Shown here: positions 52,850 through 64,000 of the stretch, piece after piece
How the letters are laid out: the number at the start of each line of letters is the position of its first letter
Numbering within the stretch: position 1 is the stretch's first letter
Assembly (NCBI RefSeq): GCF_028882275.1
Contig: NZ_JARBUT010000015.1
Location: forward strand, 62,001 to 126,000
Direction of reading: 5' to 3'
Length of the DNA: 64,000 bases
Source of the DNA: Nocardiopsis sp. N85
GTDB taxonomy: Bacteria > Actinomycetota > Actinomycetes > Streptosporangiales > Streptosporangiaceae
Notes under the pieces: generated by a model
Seen by the model: the letters and a program-made list of their open reading frames with translations, nothing else
Database searches by the model: none
What the model was told of the DNA's origin: nothing
Position numbers and translations under genes: made by a program

Positions 52850-52855
52850 GGGGTG

Positions 52856-54514
52856 CTACTCCCCCTCGCGCATGGGGACGCGGATGCCGTGCGTCTCGGC
52901 GACCCGCTCGGCCTCCTCGTACTCGGCGTCCACGTGGCGGATCACGCCCATGGCGGGGTCGTTGGTGAGCACCCGCTCCAGCTTGGCGGCGGCCAGGTCG
53001 GTGCCGTCGGCGACGCTGACCTGCCCGGCGTGGATGGACCGGCCCATGCCCACGCCGCCACCGTGGTGGATGGACACCCAGGAGGCACCCGAAGCGGTGT
53101 TGACCAGGGCGTTGAGGAGCGGCCAGTCGGCGATGGCGTCCGACCCGTCCTTCATCCCCTCGGTCTCGCGATAGGGCGAGGCCACCGAGCCCGTGTCCAG
53201 GTGGTCGCGGCCGATCGCCAGCGGCGCGGCGAGCTCCCCGGCCGCCACCAGCTCGTTGAACCGCAGGCCGGCGGCGGCCCGCTCACCCTGGCCCAGCCAG
53301 CAGATGCGGGCGGGCAGCCCCTGGAACGCCACCCGCTCCCCGGCCATGCGGATCCACCGGGACAGGTGCTCGTTGTCGGGGAACAGGTCCAGGATCGCCC
53401 GGTCGGTGCGGGCGATGTCGGCGGGGTCGCCCGACAGCGCCGCCCACCGGAACGGGCCCCTGCCCTCGCAGAACAGCGGCCGGATGTAGGCCGGCACGAA
53501 CCCGGGGAAGTCGAAGGCCCGGGTGAACCCGCCCTGACGGGCCTCGTCGCGGATCGAGTTGCCGTAGTCGAACACCTCGGCGCCCGCGTCCAGGAATCCG
53601 ACCATCGCCTCCACGTGCGCGGCCATCGACTCCCGGGCCCGCACCGTGAACTCCTCGGGCTTGGCGGCGGCCAGCCCCTTCCAGTCCTCGAACGCCACCC
53701 CGGCGGGCAGGTAGGCCAGCGGGTCGTGGGCGGAGGTCTGGTCGGTGACCACGTCGATGGGTGCGCCGCGCGAGAGCAGTTCGGGGAACACCTCGGCGGC
53801 GTTGCCCGGCACCCCGATGGACAGCGGCCGGCGCTCGTCCCGGGCGGCCACGGCCAGTGCCAGCGCGTGGTCCAGGTCGTCGGCGCGCACGTCCAGGTAG
53901 CGGTGCTCGATACGGCGGTCGATGCGGCTGGAGTCGCACTCCACCACGATCGCCACGCCGTCGTTCATGGTCACCGCGAGCGGCTGGGCGCCGCCCATGC
54001 CGCCCAGTCCGGCGGTCAGGGTGATGGTGCCGGCCAGGGTGCCGTTGAAGCGTTTGGCGGCCACCGCCGCGAACGTCTCATAGGTGCCCTGGAGGATGCC
54101 CTGGGTACCGATGTAGATCCACGAACCGGCGGTCATCTGCCCGTACATGGTCAGTCCCTGTGCCTCCAGGCGGCGGAACTCCGGCCAGTTCGCCCAGTCG
54201 CCCACCAGGTTGGAGTTGGCGAGGAGCACCCGGGGCGCCCACTCGTGGGTGCGCATGACGCCGACCGGGCGCCCGGACTGCACCAGGAGGGTCTCATCGC
54301 CCTCCAGGTCGCGCAGGGAGGCGGTGATGCGGTCGAAGCTGCGCCAGTCGCGGGCGGCCTTGCCGGTGCCGCCGTAGACCACCAGTTCCTCGGGGTGCTC
54401 GGCGACCTCGGGGTCGAGGTTGTTGTGGAACATGCGCAGGGCGGCCTCCTGCTGCCAGCCCTTCGTCGACAGGGTGGTGCCGCGGGCGGCGCGGACGGTG
54501 CGCGGAACGCTCAT
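52856..54514 (-). CDS. hutU: Urocanate hydratase
   Basis: HutU converts urocanate to imidazolone propionate using tightly bound NAD. The 552-residue length is standard. Key features are [28 protein letters not shown] (NAD-binding Gly turn), WASIG-type strand [14 protein letters not shown], and [16 protein letters not shown] 54514 is preceded by AGGAGG. It lies between hutH and the M20 enzyme in the operon. Confidence 0.96.
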   Translation of the reverse strand: MSVPRTVRAARGTTLSTKGWQQEAALRMFHNNLDPEVAEHPEELVVYGGTGKAARDWRSFDRITASLRDLEGDETLLVQSGRPVGVMRTHEWAPRVLLANSNLVGDWANWPEFRRLEAQGLTMYGQMTAGSWIYIGTQGILQGTYETFAAVAAKRFNGTLAGTITLTAGLGGMGGAQPLAVTMNDGVAIVVECDSSRIDRRIEHRYLDVRADDLDHALALAVAARDERRPLSIGVPGNAAEVFPELLSRGAPIDVVTDQTSAHDPLAYLPAGVAFEDWKGLAAAKPEEFTVRARESMAAHVEAMVGFLDAGAEVFDYGNSIRDEARQGGFTRAFDFPGFVPAYIRPLFCEGRGPFRWAALSGDPADIARTDRAILDLFPDNEHLSRWIRMAGERVAFQGLPARICWLGQGERAAAGLRFNELVAAGELAAPLAIGRDHLDTGSVASPYRETEGMKDGSDAIADWPLLNALVNTASGASWVSIHHGGGVGMGRSIHAGQVSVADGTDLAAAKLERVLTNDPAMGVIRHVDAEYEEAERVAETHGIRVPMREGE

Positions 54515-54536
54515 GGGGCGGTGTCCTCCTGGGATC

Positions 54537-56084
54537 TCAGTGCAGCGGGATGACGGACCCGGCGGCGTCGAGGACCGACCCGTCGGTGATGAGCTCGGCG
54601 ACCCGGGCGATCTCGGGCGCCAGATGGCGGTCGGGGCCGGGACCGGAGACGTGTTCGCGGACCGTGCGCAGGACCGCGCCGGTGGCCGGACCGGGCTCTA
54701 GCGGGGAGCGCAGGTCCAGGGCGCGGGCGGCGGTGAGCAGCTCCACCGCGAGCACGGTGGTGAGGCCGTCGACGGCGCGGCGCAGCTTGCGGGCGGCCGA
54801 CCAGCCCATGGACACGTGGTCCTCCTGCATCGCCGAACTCGGGATGGAGTCGACGCTGGCGGGCACGGCCAGGCGCTTGAGCTCGGAGACGATGGCGGCC
54901 TGTGTGTACTGGGCGATCATGTGACCCGAGTCGACGCCGGGGTCGTCGGCCAGGAACGCGGGCAGCCCGTGGGAGCGCGACACGTCGAGCATGCGGTCGG
55001 TGCGCCGCTCCGCGATGGAGGCCACGTCGGCGACCGCGATGGCGAGGAAGTCGAGCACGTACGCCACCGGCGCGCCGTGGAAGTTGCCGTTGGACTCCAC
55101 CCGGCCGTCGTCCAGCACCACCGGGTTGTCGATGACGCTGTCCAGCTCGCGCCCGGCCACGGTCAGCGCGTGATCCAGGGTGTCGCGGGCGGCGCCGGCC
55201 ACCTGGGGGGCGCAGCGCAACGAGTAGGCGTCCTGGACCCGGTTGCAGTCGGGGCCCCGGTGGGAGGCCACGATCGGGGAGTCGGCCAGCAGCGCGCGCA
55301 GGTTGGCGGCGGAGGCCGCCTGCCCGGGATGGGGGCGCAACCGCTGGAGGTCCTCGGCGAACACCCGGTCGGTGCCCAGCAGCGCCTCCACGCTCATCGC
55401 CGCGGTGATGTCGGCGACCTTGAGCAGCCGCTCCAGGTCCAGGCAGGCCAGGGCGAGCATGCCGAGCATGCCGTCCGTGCCGTTGATGAGCGCCAGCCCC
55501 TCCTTGGCGCCCAGTTCGACGGGGGTGATCCCAGCATCGCGCAGGGCGGTGTAGGCGGGCTTGAGCTCCCCGGCGGCGTCGCGCACCTCCCCCTCGCCCA
55601 TGAGGGCCAGCGCCACGTGCGACAGCGGCGCCAGGTCACCGGAGCAGCCCAGGCTGCCGTACTCGTGCACGATCGGTGTGATTCCGGCGTTGAGCAGCGC
55701 GGCCAGGGTGTCGACGGTGGCGACCTCCACCCCGGTGTTGCCCGAGGCCAGGGTGCGCAGACGCAGCAGCATCAGGGCGCGCACGACCTCGCGCTCCACC
55801 TCGGGGCCGGCGCCGGCGGCGTGCGAGCGGATCAGCGACCGCTGCAAACGGGCCCGCAGATCGGGGGCGATGTGTCGGGTGGCCAGCGCGCCGAACCCGG
55901 TGCTGACCCCGTAGGCGGGCACTTCTCCCCGGGCCAGGCTCTCGACCCGTTCGCGCCCGTGTCGGACGGCCTTGCGGGTCTCCTCGGTGAGGGTGACGTG
56001 GGCACCGTGTCGGGCGACGGCCAGGACCTCGGCCGGGGTGAGCGGGGCACCGCCGACGGGGACGGAAGGAACTCCAGTGGACAT
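54537..56084 (-). CDS. hutH: Histidine ammonia-lyase
   Basis: HutH removes ammonia from histidine to give urocanate, the first hut step. The 515-residue protein has the catalytic YGVSTGFG (Tyr58), [23 protein letters not shown]-like LALINGTDG, and MQEDHVSMG. The MIO cofactor normally forms from Ala-Ser-Gly; here it is Cys147-Ser148-Gly149, a change also found in some Streptomyces enzymes. ATG 56084 is the first gene start of the operon and lies 53 bp from the candidate regulator site. Frames further upstream are not coding. Confidence 0.95.
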   Translation of the reverse strand: MSTGVPSVPVGGAPLTPAEVLAVARHGAHVTLTEETRKAVRHGRERVESLARGEVPAYGVSTGFGALATRHIAPDLRARLQRSLIRSHAAGAGPEVEREVVRALMLLRLRTLASGNTGVEVATVDTLAALLNAGITPIVHEYGSLGCSGDLAPLSHVALALMGEGEVRDAAGELKPAYTALRDAGITPVELGAKEGLALINGTDGMLGMLALACLDLERLLKVADITAAMSVEALLGTDRVFAEDLQRLRPHPGQAASAANLRALLADSPIVASHRGPDCNRVQDAYSLRCAPQVAGAARDTLDHALTVAGRELDSVIDNPVVLDDGRVESNGNFHGAPVAYVLDFLAIAVADVASIAERRTDRMLDVSRSHGLPAFLADDPGVDSGHMIAQYTQAAIVSELKRLAVPASVDSIPSSAMQEDHVSMGWSAARKLRRAVDGLTTVLAVELLTAARALDLRSPLEPGPATGAVLRTVREHVSGPGPDRHLAPEIARVAELITDGSVLDAAGSVIPLH

Positions 56085-56137
56085 GCCCCCATTCGACACC
56101 CCGCGCCACCCCCGGTGAAGACCTGACACGGCCGTTG

Positions 56138-56155
56138 TGTCTGAGATATCGGACA
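56138..56155. promoter_or_regulatory. Candidate IclR/HutR operator in the hutH-regulator spacer
   Basis: TGTCTGAGATATCGGACA is an 18-bp imperfect palindrome (7 of 9 positions match between half-sites), centred on GATATC. It lies 53 bp upstream of hutH in the 368-bp spacer to the divergent IclR gene. IclR-type regulators commonly bind such sites. The rest of the spacer is plain high-GC DNA with nothing recognised. Confidence 0.55.
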
Positions 56156-56452
56156 GCCGCCCCGGCCCCGTCCGACCGGCGGACGATCCCCACAGCGCGG
56201 TCCCGGTGCCGCCGCGGGTCGAGCGTGCGCAGTGACCGGAGCGCGATCCGACCCTTCGGCGACCGCCGCGTGAGCGGCACCGTCCGACGTCGTTCCGTAT
56301 CCCCCGGACGCGCTCGGCGGTCGCCCCGGGTACCGGCGTGGTGTCCTCACCGGACGGATGCTCGACCACCGCGCACAGGTCATGGGGGCATGTGCGAGCA
56401 CACGGGTGCCGAAAGCACGGATACCCGGGTCGGGTCGTGGGACGATCGGGGC

Positions 56453-57211
56453 ATGAGCCTCGTTCCGGCGGCGACGCGCGCGTTGCGGCTGCTCCGTTTC
56501 CTGGCGACCCGCTCCGGTCCGGTGTCGGCGTCGGCGATCGCCGCCGAACTGGGCGTCCCCCGGTCCAGCGTCTACCAGCTACTGGAGGCGATGGCCGAGG
56601 AGGGGTTCGTGACCCACCTGCCCGAGGAACGCCGGTGGGGACTGGGCGTGGCCGCGTTCGAGATCGGATCGGCCTACCTGCGCCACGACGGCATGGAGCG
56701 CCTGGCCCGGCCACTGCTCGGTCGGCTCACCGAGTCCACCGGCGCCACCGCGCACCTGGGCGTCCTGCACGGCGCCGACACCCTCTACCTGCTCAAGGAA
56801 CAGCCGCCGCACGCTCCCGCGCTGATCACCGGCGTCGGCGTGCGCCTGCCCGCGCACCTGACCGCGTCCGGCCGGGCCATGCTGGCCCTGCTGCCCCGCG
56901 CCCAGGTGCGCGCCCTGTACCCCGACGCGGCGGCCTTCACCGACCGCACCGGGCGCGGCCCGGCCACCCCCGCCGAGCTGCGACGGCTGTTGGCCGAGGA
57001 AAGCCGTCAGGGATGGTCGATCGAGGAGGGCCAGGTGACGGAGGGGTTCGTGTCGGTGGCCGCGGCGGCCCTGGACCACAACGGCCGTCCGGCGGCGGCG
57101 ATCAGCCTGACCGTGCCCGGCGCCCGCCCGGTCACCCCGCAGGCGCTGGCCGGGCGGGTGCGCGACGCGGCCGCCGAGCTGACCCGCAGACTCGGCGGCC
57201 GCACCTCCTGA
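56453..57211 (+). CDS. IclR-family transcriptional regulator (probable hut regulator)
   Basis: This 252-residue protein has an N-terminal winged helix-turn-helix (about residues 5-65: ALRLLRFLATRSGPVSASAIAAELGVPRSSVYQLLEAM) and a C-terminal IclR effector domain with HLGVLHGADTLYLLKE, LTASGRAMLALLP and VAAAALDHNGRPAAAISLTVPG. It is transcribed divergently from hutH, so it likely controls the hut operon in response to histidine or urocanate. ATG 56453 matches the family N terminus; ATG 56390 would add a non-conserved extension. Confidence 0.9.
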   Translation: MSLVPAATRALRLLRFLATRSGPVSASAIAAELGVPRSSVYQLLEAMAEEGFVTHLPEERRWGLGVAAFEIGSAYLRHDGMERLARPLLGRLTESTGATAHLGVLHGADTLYLLKEQPPHAPALITGVGVRLPAHLTASGRAMLALLPRAQVRALYPDAAAFTDRTGRGPATPAELRRLLAEESRQGWSIEEGQVTEGFVSVAAAALDHNGRPAAAISLTVPGARPVTPQALAGRVRDAAAELTRRLGGRTS

Positions 57212-57220
57212 CGGCGGGTG

Positions 57221-57904
57221 CTATCCGGCCTTGGGGCGCACCCGCTGGACGATCTCGGGGAAGGGCGCCGTCCGCTCGATCATGCGCAGGATCCTCTCCT
57301 TGAGGTCCTCGGGCACCTGCACGTAGAAATGGGTGACCGCGTCCGGGTCCTCCTCCAGCCCCAGTGCGGCGGCGTTCTCGGCCCAGGACGGCAGCTCCGG
57401 GTCGGTGCGGTGGGTGTCCAGCGCGAACTCGATGAAGTAGGTGGTCCGGTGCGCCACCACCGTCTCCTCGCGCACCCGCCGGACCTCCGGCCAGGCGATG
57501 AAGGTGCCCTCGCCGGGGAACCACCACTTGCGCTCCTGGAGGACCGTGATCCCGTCGCTGTCGGCGCTGATCCCCTGACGGGTGATCCGCTGGGGCAGCC
57601 CGCGCAGCACGAACACGTTGCTCACCGGACCGATGAACATCATCGTCAGCGACGCCGAGACCCACAAGGTCACCGAGCCGACCGTGGTCTCCTCGAAGAG
57701 CACATGCCAGAAGGTGGACCCCAGCACCACCAGGAACCCGGCGGTGAGGGTCGCCGAGAAATAGGCGACGGCGATCCACATCCGCGCGTTGGGCCCGCGC
57801 AGGCTGACGTACCTGCGCAGGTGGGAGACTCCCGTGGGCGGATGGATCAGGTCCGAGGGGACGCCCCGTGTCACGGGGACGTCCGAGGGGTCGGGGGAAG
57901 CCAT
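57221..57904 (-). CDS. Two-segment membrane protein with cytoplasmic PH-like domain, unknown
   Basis: This 227-residue protein has a 40-residue soluble N terminus, two hydrophobic segments (WIAVAYFSATLTAGFLVVLGS and VGSVTLWVSASLTMMFIGPV), then a soluble beta-rich part (GITVLQERKWWFPGEGTFIAWPEVRRV, THFYVQVPEDLKE). The W-P-E-V pattern is typical of the PH-like domains in small bacterial membrane proteins, tentatively. ATG 57904. The stop is 9 bp from the convergent IclR stop. Confidence 0.7.
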   Translation of the reverse strand: MASPDPSDVPVTRGVPSDLIHPPTGVSHLRRYVSLRGPNARMWIAVAYFSATLTAGFLVVLGSTFWHVLFEETTVGSVTLWVSASLTMMFIGPVSNVFVLRGLPQRITRQGISADSDGITVLQERKWWFPGEGTFIAWPEVRRVREETVVAHRTTYFIEFALDTHRTDPELPSWAENAAALGLEEDPDAVTHFYVQVPEDLKERILRMIERTAPFPEIVQRVRPKAG

Positions 57905-58040
57905 GGATCCATTGTCCCCCTCGCCCACGGTGCTCCATACGCCCGGCACGCCCGAAAAAGGGAGGGTTCCGACGCTTTCACACCGAACGATGCGATGAAA
58001 TCCCGGGTGGTCACGGAGCCGCCCCGTTAGAGTCCGGACC

Positions 58041-58313
58041 ATGAATTCCAACACGAGACCGGGCGGCAGCGAGTACGACACCGAACTGAGGGTCGGGGAC
58101 AGGGTCGTCGTCCTGGACGGCATGGCCTACCAGGGGTGCACCGTCCTGGAGGAGGGGCCGGAGATGTTCGAACCCCTGGAACGCTGGGCCAAGGGGGTGG
58201 CCGAGACGTTGGGCGAACCGGTGACCTGGCGGGCCACGGACCGCAAGGGCGAACTCGCCGGACGCGGTACCGTCCAGCCCGGACCCGCGGCTCAGAATCT
58301 GCGCGCGCTCTGA
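58041..58313 (+). CDS. Small (90 aa) hypothetical protein
   Basis: ATG at 58041 gives an Asn/Arg-rich N terminus followed by ELRVGDRVVVLDGMAYQGCTVLEE, an SH3-like beta pattern, and an amphipathic C-terminal part (VTWRATDRKGELAGRG). No family is recognised. Its 3' end overlaps the 33-codon minus-strand ORF by 22 bp. Confidence 0.6.
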   Translation: MNSNTRPGGSEYDTELRVGDRVVVLDGMAYQGCTVLEEGPEMFEPLERWAKGVAETLGEPVTWRATDRKGELAGRGTVQPGPAAQNLRAL

Positions 58314-58393
58314 GCTCCGCACTTGGCGCACTGGAACTTACGGTCGTCGCCGAGGATCCAGTCGTGGTCCCCGCCGGTAGGGCATGCGGACAT
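58292..58393 (-). CDS. 33-residue zinc-ribbon-like micro-protein
   Basis: ATG at 58393 lies 9 bases after AAGGAG. The product opens MSACPTGGDHDWIL and contains CAKCG. Cys4, His10 and the CxxC pair form a probable single-zinc knuckle. Very short proteins starting MSACPTGGDHDW occur in many actinobacteria, to my knowledge. Its size keeps it below common gene-calling cut-offs. It is convergent with, and overlaps, the 90-residue gene. Confidence 0.7.
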   Translation of the reverse strand: MSACPTGGDHDWILGDDRKFQCAKCGAQSARRF

Positions 58394-58527
58394 CGACACC
58401 AACTCCTTGGGAGGGGGTTTCCGGGGGTCTGTGCTGCTCACTGTACGTCTCACGCACCACACCGGTCCCGCGAATGAGGAATTTCCTCCCTTCCCTCACC
58501 TCTACCCCCACCACGTCCGAAAACCGA

Positions 58528-58557
58528 CGGGGCCCGTCGCACAGGCGACAGGCCCCG
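58528..58557 (-). terminator. rbpA terminator
   Basis: CGGGGCC...GTCGC and GCGAC...GGCCCCG pair around a 4-base loop (58528-58557) with one mismatch pair, 23 bp after the rbpA stop. Confidence 0.65.
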
Positions 58558-58580
58558 AGGCGGGTTTCGAGAGGGGGAGA

Positions 58581-58952
58581 TCAGTTCCGCACGGCCCGCA
58601 TGTGGGCCTCCACCGCGGCGCGGTCGGCGCGCAGCTTGGCCAGGGCCTCATCCAGGATGAGCTTGCCCTCCTCCTCGCTGCGTCGCTCCTTCACGTACGC
58701 CAGGTGGGTCTTGTACGGCTCGGTGCGCGGCGGCGAGGGAGGGTTCGCCTTGTCCTTGCCCGAGGGGAACCCGCAACGGGGGCAGTCCCACTCGTCGGGA
58801 ACGAGCGCCTCACTGGCGAAACTGGGCACGACCTCGTGCATGTTCGCACAGTAGAACGGGACCCGGACGCGGGGGGCGGCCTCGCCCCGCTCAGCCTCGC
58901 CCATGGGACCGGCTCCGACCCGGCTGCCACGGATGGCACTGCCACTACCCAC
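58581..58952 (-). CDS. rbpA: RNA polymerase-binding protein RbpA
   Basis: RbpA binds RNA polymerase and group 1 sigma factors and stabilises the open promoter complex in actinobacteria. The 123-residue protein has the family core: FYCANMHEVVPSFASEA, WDCPRCGFPSG (zinc-knuckle-like CxxC with the earlier Cys), KDKANPP, PYKTHLAYVKERRSEEEGKLILDEAL, the sigma-interacting helix. GTG 58952 follows GAAGGAG. It is separate from secG but reads in the same direction. Confidence 0.95.
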   Translation of the reverse strand: MGSGSAIRGSRVGAGPMGEAERGEAAPRVRVPFYCANMHEVVPSFASEALVPDEWDCPRCGFPSGKDKANPPSPPRTEPYKTHLAYVKERRSEEEGKLILDEALAKLRADRAAVEAHMRAVRN

Positions 58953-59033
58953 GAAAAACTCCTTCGGCGAACACGCTCACCGGAACTGATGGCGAGCTTG
59001 ACTGTGGAGGGTGAGCCCCCGCCGGGTGGCGGG

Positions 59034-59270
59034 TCACATCCCCCGGTTGATCAGCAGGCCGAGGACGACGATGGCGATGATCCACACGATCCCGATGACG
59101 ACGGTCATACGGTCGAGGTTGCGTTCGACCACCGACGATCCCCCGAGCGAGGACGTGACGCCACCGCCGAACATGTCGGAGAGGCCACCGCCCTTGCCCT
59201 TGTGCATGAGCACCAGGAGGATCAGCAGCACGCTGAGAAGCATCACGAAGATGGACAGACCGAGGATCAC
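59034..59270 (-). CDS. secG: Preprotein translocase subunit SecG
   Basis: SecG is the small non-essential subunit of the Sec translocase. From GTG 59270 the product is 78 residues with two membrane segments (ILGLSIFVMLLSVLLILLVLMHKGKGGGLSDMFGGG, then TVVIGIVWIIAIVVLGLLI), the standard SecG layout with a Gly-rich loop. The frame is open to 59312 with a possible longer start. It lies in the usual place after tpiA. Confidence 0.93.
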   Translation of the reverse strand: MILGLSIFVMLLSVLLILLVLMHKGKGGGLSDMFGGGVTSSLGGSSVVERNLDRMTVVIGIVWIIAIVVLGLLINRGM

Positions 59271-59567
59271 ACGCTCACCCGTAGCTCGACCCCGCAGCGG
59301 GGGGATGGACACCTCGATCCCTCGCTGCCCTTCCGTCCCGTCGGAACCATCACGGTGCCGGCCAGGTTCGGGGGAGGAGGAGATCGGGGACGATTTCGGA
59401 TTTTACCGTGCCTTGAGCGACACGGGTGGGGAAACCGCGAGGCACGCAAGAACCCCACAGCGAAGTGTAGCCCGACCAGGGGACCCGTCGGGCGCCCCGC
59501 CCGTCACCATTGGGCAACGGAGCGCGACGGCCGCGCCGTTTCCGCGTCCGCGCTCCGCGTCGGTCCA

Positions 59568-59601
59568 CGTGAGGGCGCCCGGAGGGGCGGGCGCCCTCAC
59601 G
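59568..59601 (-). terminator. tpiA terminator
   Basis: CGTGAGGGCGCCCG (59568-59581) pairs perfectly with CGGGCGCCCTCACG (59588-59601), with a 6-base loop, 6 bp after the tpiA stop. It separates the glycolytic operon from secG. Confidence 0.7.
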
Positions 59602-59607
59602 GCTTCC

Positions 59608-60387
<780 letters not shown>

Positions 60388-60436
60388 ATCGGTCACTTCC
60401 TTACGAGGTACGAGGGAGCGGGGTCGTGCGAGGGGG

Positions 60437-61621
60437 TCAACGCAGGGCGTCGATACCGGGCAGGTCCTTGCCCTCCAGGTACTCCAGGCTGGCCCCGCCG
60501 CCGGTGGAGATGTGGCCGAACGCCGCCTCGTCGAAGCCGAGGGCGCGCACCGCGGCGGCCGAGTCGCCGCCGCCGACCACGGTGAAGGCGTCGGAGTCGA
60601 TCAGGGCCTGGGCCAGGGCACGGGTGCCGCCGGCGTAGGGCTCCATCTCGAACACGCCCATGGGCCCGTTCCAGAACACGGTCCGGGTGTCGGCGAGCTT
60701 CTCCGCGAACAGGGCACGGCTCTCGGGGCCGATGTCCAGGCCCATCCGGTCGGCGGGGATCGCGGCGGCGTCGACGACGCCGTGGGGGGCGTCGGCGGCG
60801 AACTTCTCGGCCGCGACGACGTCCACCGGCAGGACGATCTCCACGCCCTCGCGCTCGGCCCGCTCCAGGTAACCCTTGACGGTGTCGAGCTGGTCGGTCT
60901 CCAGCAGGCTGGTCCCGACCTCGTGCCCCTGGGCCTTGAGGAAGGTGAACACCATGCCGCCGCCGATGAGGATGCGGTCGGCGGTGCCCAGGAGGTTGTC
61001 GATGACGCCGAGCTTGTCGGAGACCTTGGAGCCGCCCAGGACCACGGCGTAGGGGCGCTGCGGGTCGGTGGTGAGCTTCTTGAGGACCTCGACCTCGGTC
61101 AGCACCAGCCCGCCCACGGCGTGCGGGAGCCTTCCGGGCAGGTCGTACACGCTGGCGTGCTTGCGGTGCACGGCGCCGAAAGCGTCACCGACGTACAGGT
61201 CGGCGAGCCGCGCGAACCGGTCGGCCAGTTCGCCGCGCTCGGCGTCGCCCTTGGCCGTCTCACCGGGCTCGAAGCGCACGTTCTCCAGCAGCGCGACCTG
61301 ACCGTCGGTCAGCGCGGCGGAGACCGCGGAGGCGGACTCCCCCGCCGTGTCGGTGGCGAAGGCCACCTCGGTGCCGAGCAGCTCGCCCAGGCGGGCCGCC
61401 ACCGGGCGCAGGGAGTAACGGGGATCCGGGGCGCCCTTGGGGCGGCCCAGGTGGGCGGCCACGATGACACGGGCACCGCGCCGACGGAGCGCCTCGATGG
61501 TGGGCAGGGCCGCGCGGATGCGACCGTCGTCGGTGATCCGGTCACCGTCCAGGGGCACGTTCAGGTCGGCCCGGACGAACACGCGCTTTCCGGAGACGTC
61601 GAGGTCCTCGATCGTCCGCAT
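60437..61621 (-). CDS. pgk: Phosphoglycerate kinase
   Basis: PGK makes ATP from 1,3-bisphosphoglycerate. The 394-residue protein has [38 protein letters not shown] and [16 protein letters not shown] 61621 follows GAGGAGACCAGC. It lies between gap and tpiA, with a hairpin between it and gap. Confidence 0.97.
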   Translation of the reverse strand: MRTIEDLDVSGKRVFVRADLNVPLDGDRITDDGRIRAALPTIEALRRRGARVIVAAHLGRPKGAPDPRYSLRPVAARLGELLGTEVAFATDTAGESASAVSAALTDGQVALLENVRFEPGETAKGDAERGELADRFARLADLYVGDAFGAVHRKHASVYDLPGRLPHAVGGLVLTEVEVLKKLTTDPQRPYAVVLGGSKVSDKLGVIDNLLGTADRILIGGGMVFTFLKAQGHEVGTSLLETDQLDTVKGYLERAEREGVEIVLPVDVVAAEKFAADAPHGVVDAAAIPADRMGLDIGPESRALFAEKLADTRTVFWNGPMGVFEMEPYAGGTRALAQALIDSDAFTVVGGGDSAAAVRALGFDEAAFGHISTGGGASLEYLEGKDLPGIDALR

Positions 61622-61689
61622 GCTGGTCTCCTCGTGACGAATATCGGGTCTGGCGGCCCCGCGCCGGGGCCGGAAGGGGGCGCGTTCAC

Positions 61690-61732
61690 GACGGCACCCC
61701 TCCGCGCGCAGTGCGGGCGGAGGGGTGCCGTC
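61690..61732 (-). terminator. 16-bp hairpin between gap and pgk
   Basis: GACGGCACCCCTCCGC (61690-61705) pairs perfectly with GCGGAGGGGTGCCGTC (61717-61732), with an 11-base loop, 34 bp after the gap stop. It probably lets gap be made in excess over pgk and tpiA. Confidence 0.7.
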
Positions 61733-61766
61733 TCACGCGCCGATGGCCGCAGAAGGGCCGGGGCGC

Positions 61767-63099
<1,333 letters not shown>

Positions 63100-63999
63100 T
63101 CAGGGCACCAGCATGTCCGGAGTGAGGTTCGCCTCGGTCCCCTCGATGCCCAGGTCCGCCGCGCGCTTGTCCGCCATGGCCAACAGCCTGCGGATACGCC
63201 CCGCGATGGCGTCCTTGGTCAACGGAGGCACCGACAGCTGTCCCAGCTCCTCCAGCGACGCCTGCTTGTGCGCCAACCGCAGCTTGCCCGCCGCCACCAG
63301 GTGATCGGGGGCGTCCTCGCCCAGGATCTCCAGGGCCCGCTCCACACGCGCTCCGGCCGCCACCGCCGCCCGAGCACTGCGCCGCAGGTTGGCGTCGTCG
63401 AAGTTGGCCAACCGGTTGGCCGTCGCACGCACCTCCCGGCGCATCCGACGCTCCTCCCAGGCCAGAACGCTCTGATGGGCCCCCAGCAGCGTCAACAGCG
63501 CACCGATGGAGTCACCGTCGCGCACCACCACCCGGTCCACACCGCGCACCTCGCGCGCCTTGGCGTGCACCTTCAGCCGCCGCGCGGCACCGACCAACGC
63601 CAACGCGGCCTCCGGGCCGGGGCAGGTCACCTCCAGCGACATCGAACGCCCCGGCTCGGTCAGCGAACCGTGCGCGATGAACGCGCCCCGCCACGCCGAC
63701 TCCGAGTCGCACGCGCCCCCGGCCACCACGTGCCGGGGCAGACCGCGCACCGGACGGCCGTTGTTGTCGACCAGACCCGTCTGCCGGGCCAGCGACTCGC
63801 CCTCCTTGATCACCCGCACCACGTACCGGTTGCCCTTGCGCAGACCGCTCGGGGAGAGCACGACCACCTCCGACTCGTGCCCGAACACCTCGGAGATGTC
63901 CTTGCGCAGCCGGCGGGCCGCCGCACCGGTGTCCAGCTCGGCCTCGATCACGATGCGGCCGCCCACCAGGTGCAGACCACCGGTGAACCGCAGGATGGT
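63100..63999 (-). CDS. whiA: DNA-binding protein WhiA, 5' end cut by the window
   Basis: WhiA is a sporulation and cell-division regulator conserved in Gram-positive bacteria, made of a degenerate LAGLIDADG-type domain and a C-terminal helix-turn-helix. The frame is open from the right edge, so the N terminus lies outside. The visible part has [31 protein letters not shown] (LAGLIDADG-like), a central [31 protein letters not shown], and a C-terminal HTH ([30 protein letters not shown]). It is upstream of gap, as in most actinobacteria. Confidence 0.93.
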   Translation of the reverse strand, partial: TILRFTGGLHLVGGRIVIEAELDTGAAARRLRKDISEVFGHESEVVVLSPSGLRKGNRYVVRVIKEGESLARQTGLVDNNGRPVRGLPRHVVAGGACDSESAWRGAFIAHGSLTEPGRSMSLEVTCPGPEAALALVGAARRLKVHAKAREVRGVDRVVVRDGDSIGALLTLLGAHQSVLAWEERRMRREVRATANRLANFDDANLRRSARAAVAAGARVERALEILGEDAPDHLVAAGKLRLAHKQASLEELGQLSVPPLTKDAIAGRIRRLLAMADKRAADLGIEGTEANLTPDMLVP

Positions 64000-64000
64000 G

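Overview
The window is 64 kb of chromosomal DNA at roughly 70 percent G+C. GTG and TTG starts are common, start and stop codons overlap within operons (ATGA or GTGA), and the housekeeping genes are of actinobacterial type (rbpA, whiA, opcA, ctaA/ctaB). Gene content and order suggest a member of the Nocardiopsaceae or a related Streptosporangiales lineage. The genus is an inference. No rRNA, tRNA, insertion sequence, prophage or CRISPR array was seen.

Backbone. The window holds the conserved actinobacterial carbon-metabolism chromosome segment: ctaA (left edge, cut), ctaB, then tkt-tal-zwf-opcA-pgl on the plus strand, and at the right end whiA (cut)-gap-pgk-tpiA-secG-rbpA on the minus strand. 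Two accessory blocks interrupt it.

Block 1 (about 2.3-16 kb, between ctaA and ctaB). A minus-strand operon encodes a DUF4132-like protein, a 1637-residue protein of unknown function, a MoxR-type AAA+ ATPase, a 1275-residue protein joining a DUF5682-like region to a C-terminal VWA domain, and a SWIM zinc-finger protein. MoxR plus VWA suggests an ATP-driven remodelling or conflict-type system. Its target is unknown.

Block 2 (about 24.4-58.4 kb, between pgl and rbpA). Its core is a type III-D CRISPR-Cas effector locus: cas10, a cas7-like RAMP, csx10, a two-domain cas7-cas7 fusion, csx19 and a TIGR03986-like RAMP, all translationally overlapping. A cas6 lies upstream. A 745-residue protein with two CARF-like domains flanking a PD-(D/E)xK nuclease (Can1/Card1-like) lies beyond the operon and would be the cyclic-oligoadenylate-activated effector. 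Two uncharacterised genes sit between this effector and the RAMP operon: a 130-residue protein and a divergent 382-residue cysteine-rich protein with an unusually AT-rich upstream region. An exact 11-base motif recurs upstream of cas6, cas10 and a 55-codon ORF. No array and no cas1/cas2 are in the window.

The rest of block 2 carries a DUF1697 gene, an ActP-like solute symporter with its DUF485 partner, an ACT-GNAT protein, and a complete histidine-utilisation operon (hutH-hutU-M20 amidohydrolase-hutF-hutI) divergent from an IclR regulator. The hut set implies the HutF route through N-formylglutamate, with the M20 enzyme as the likely last-step hydrolase.
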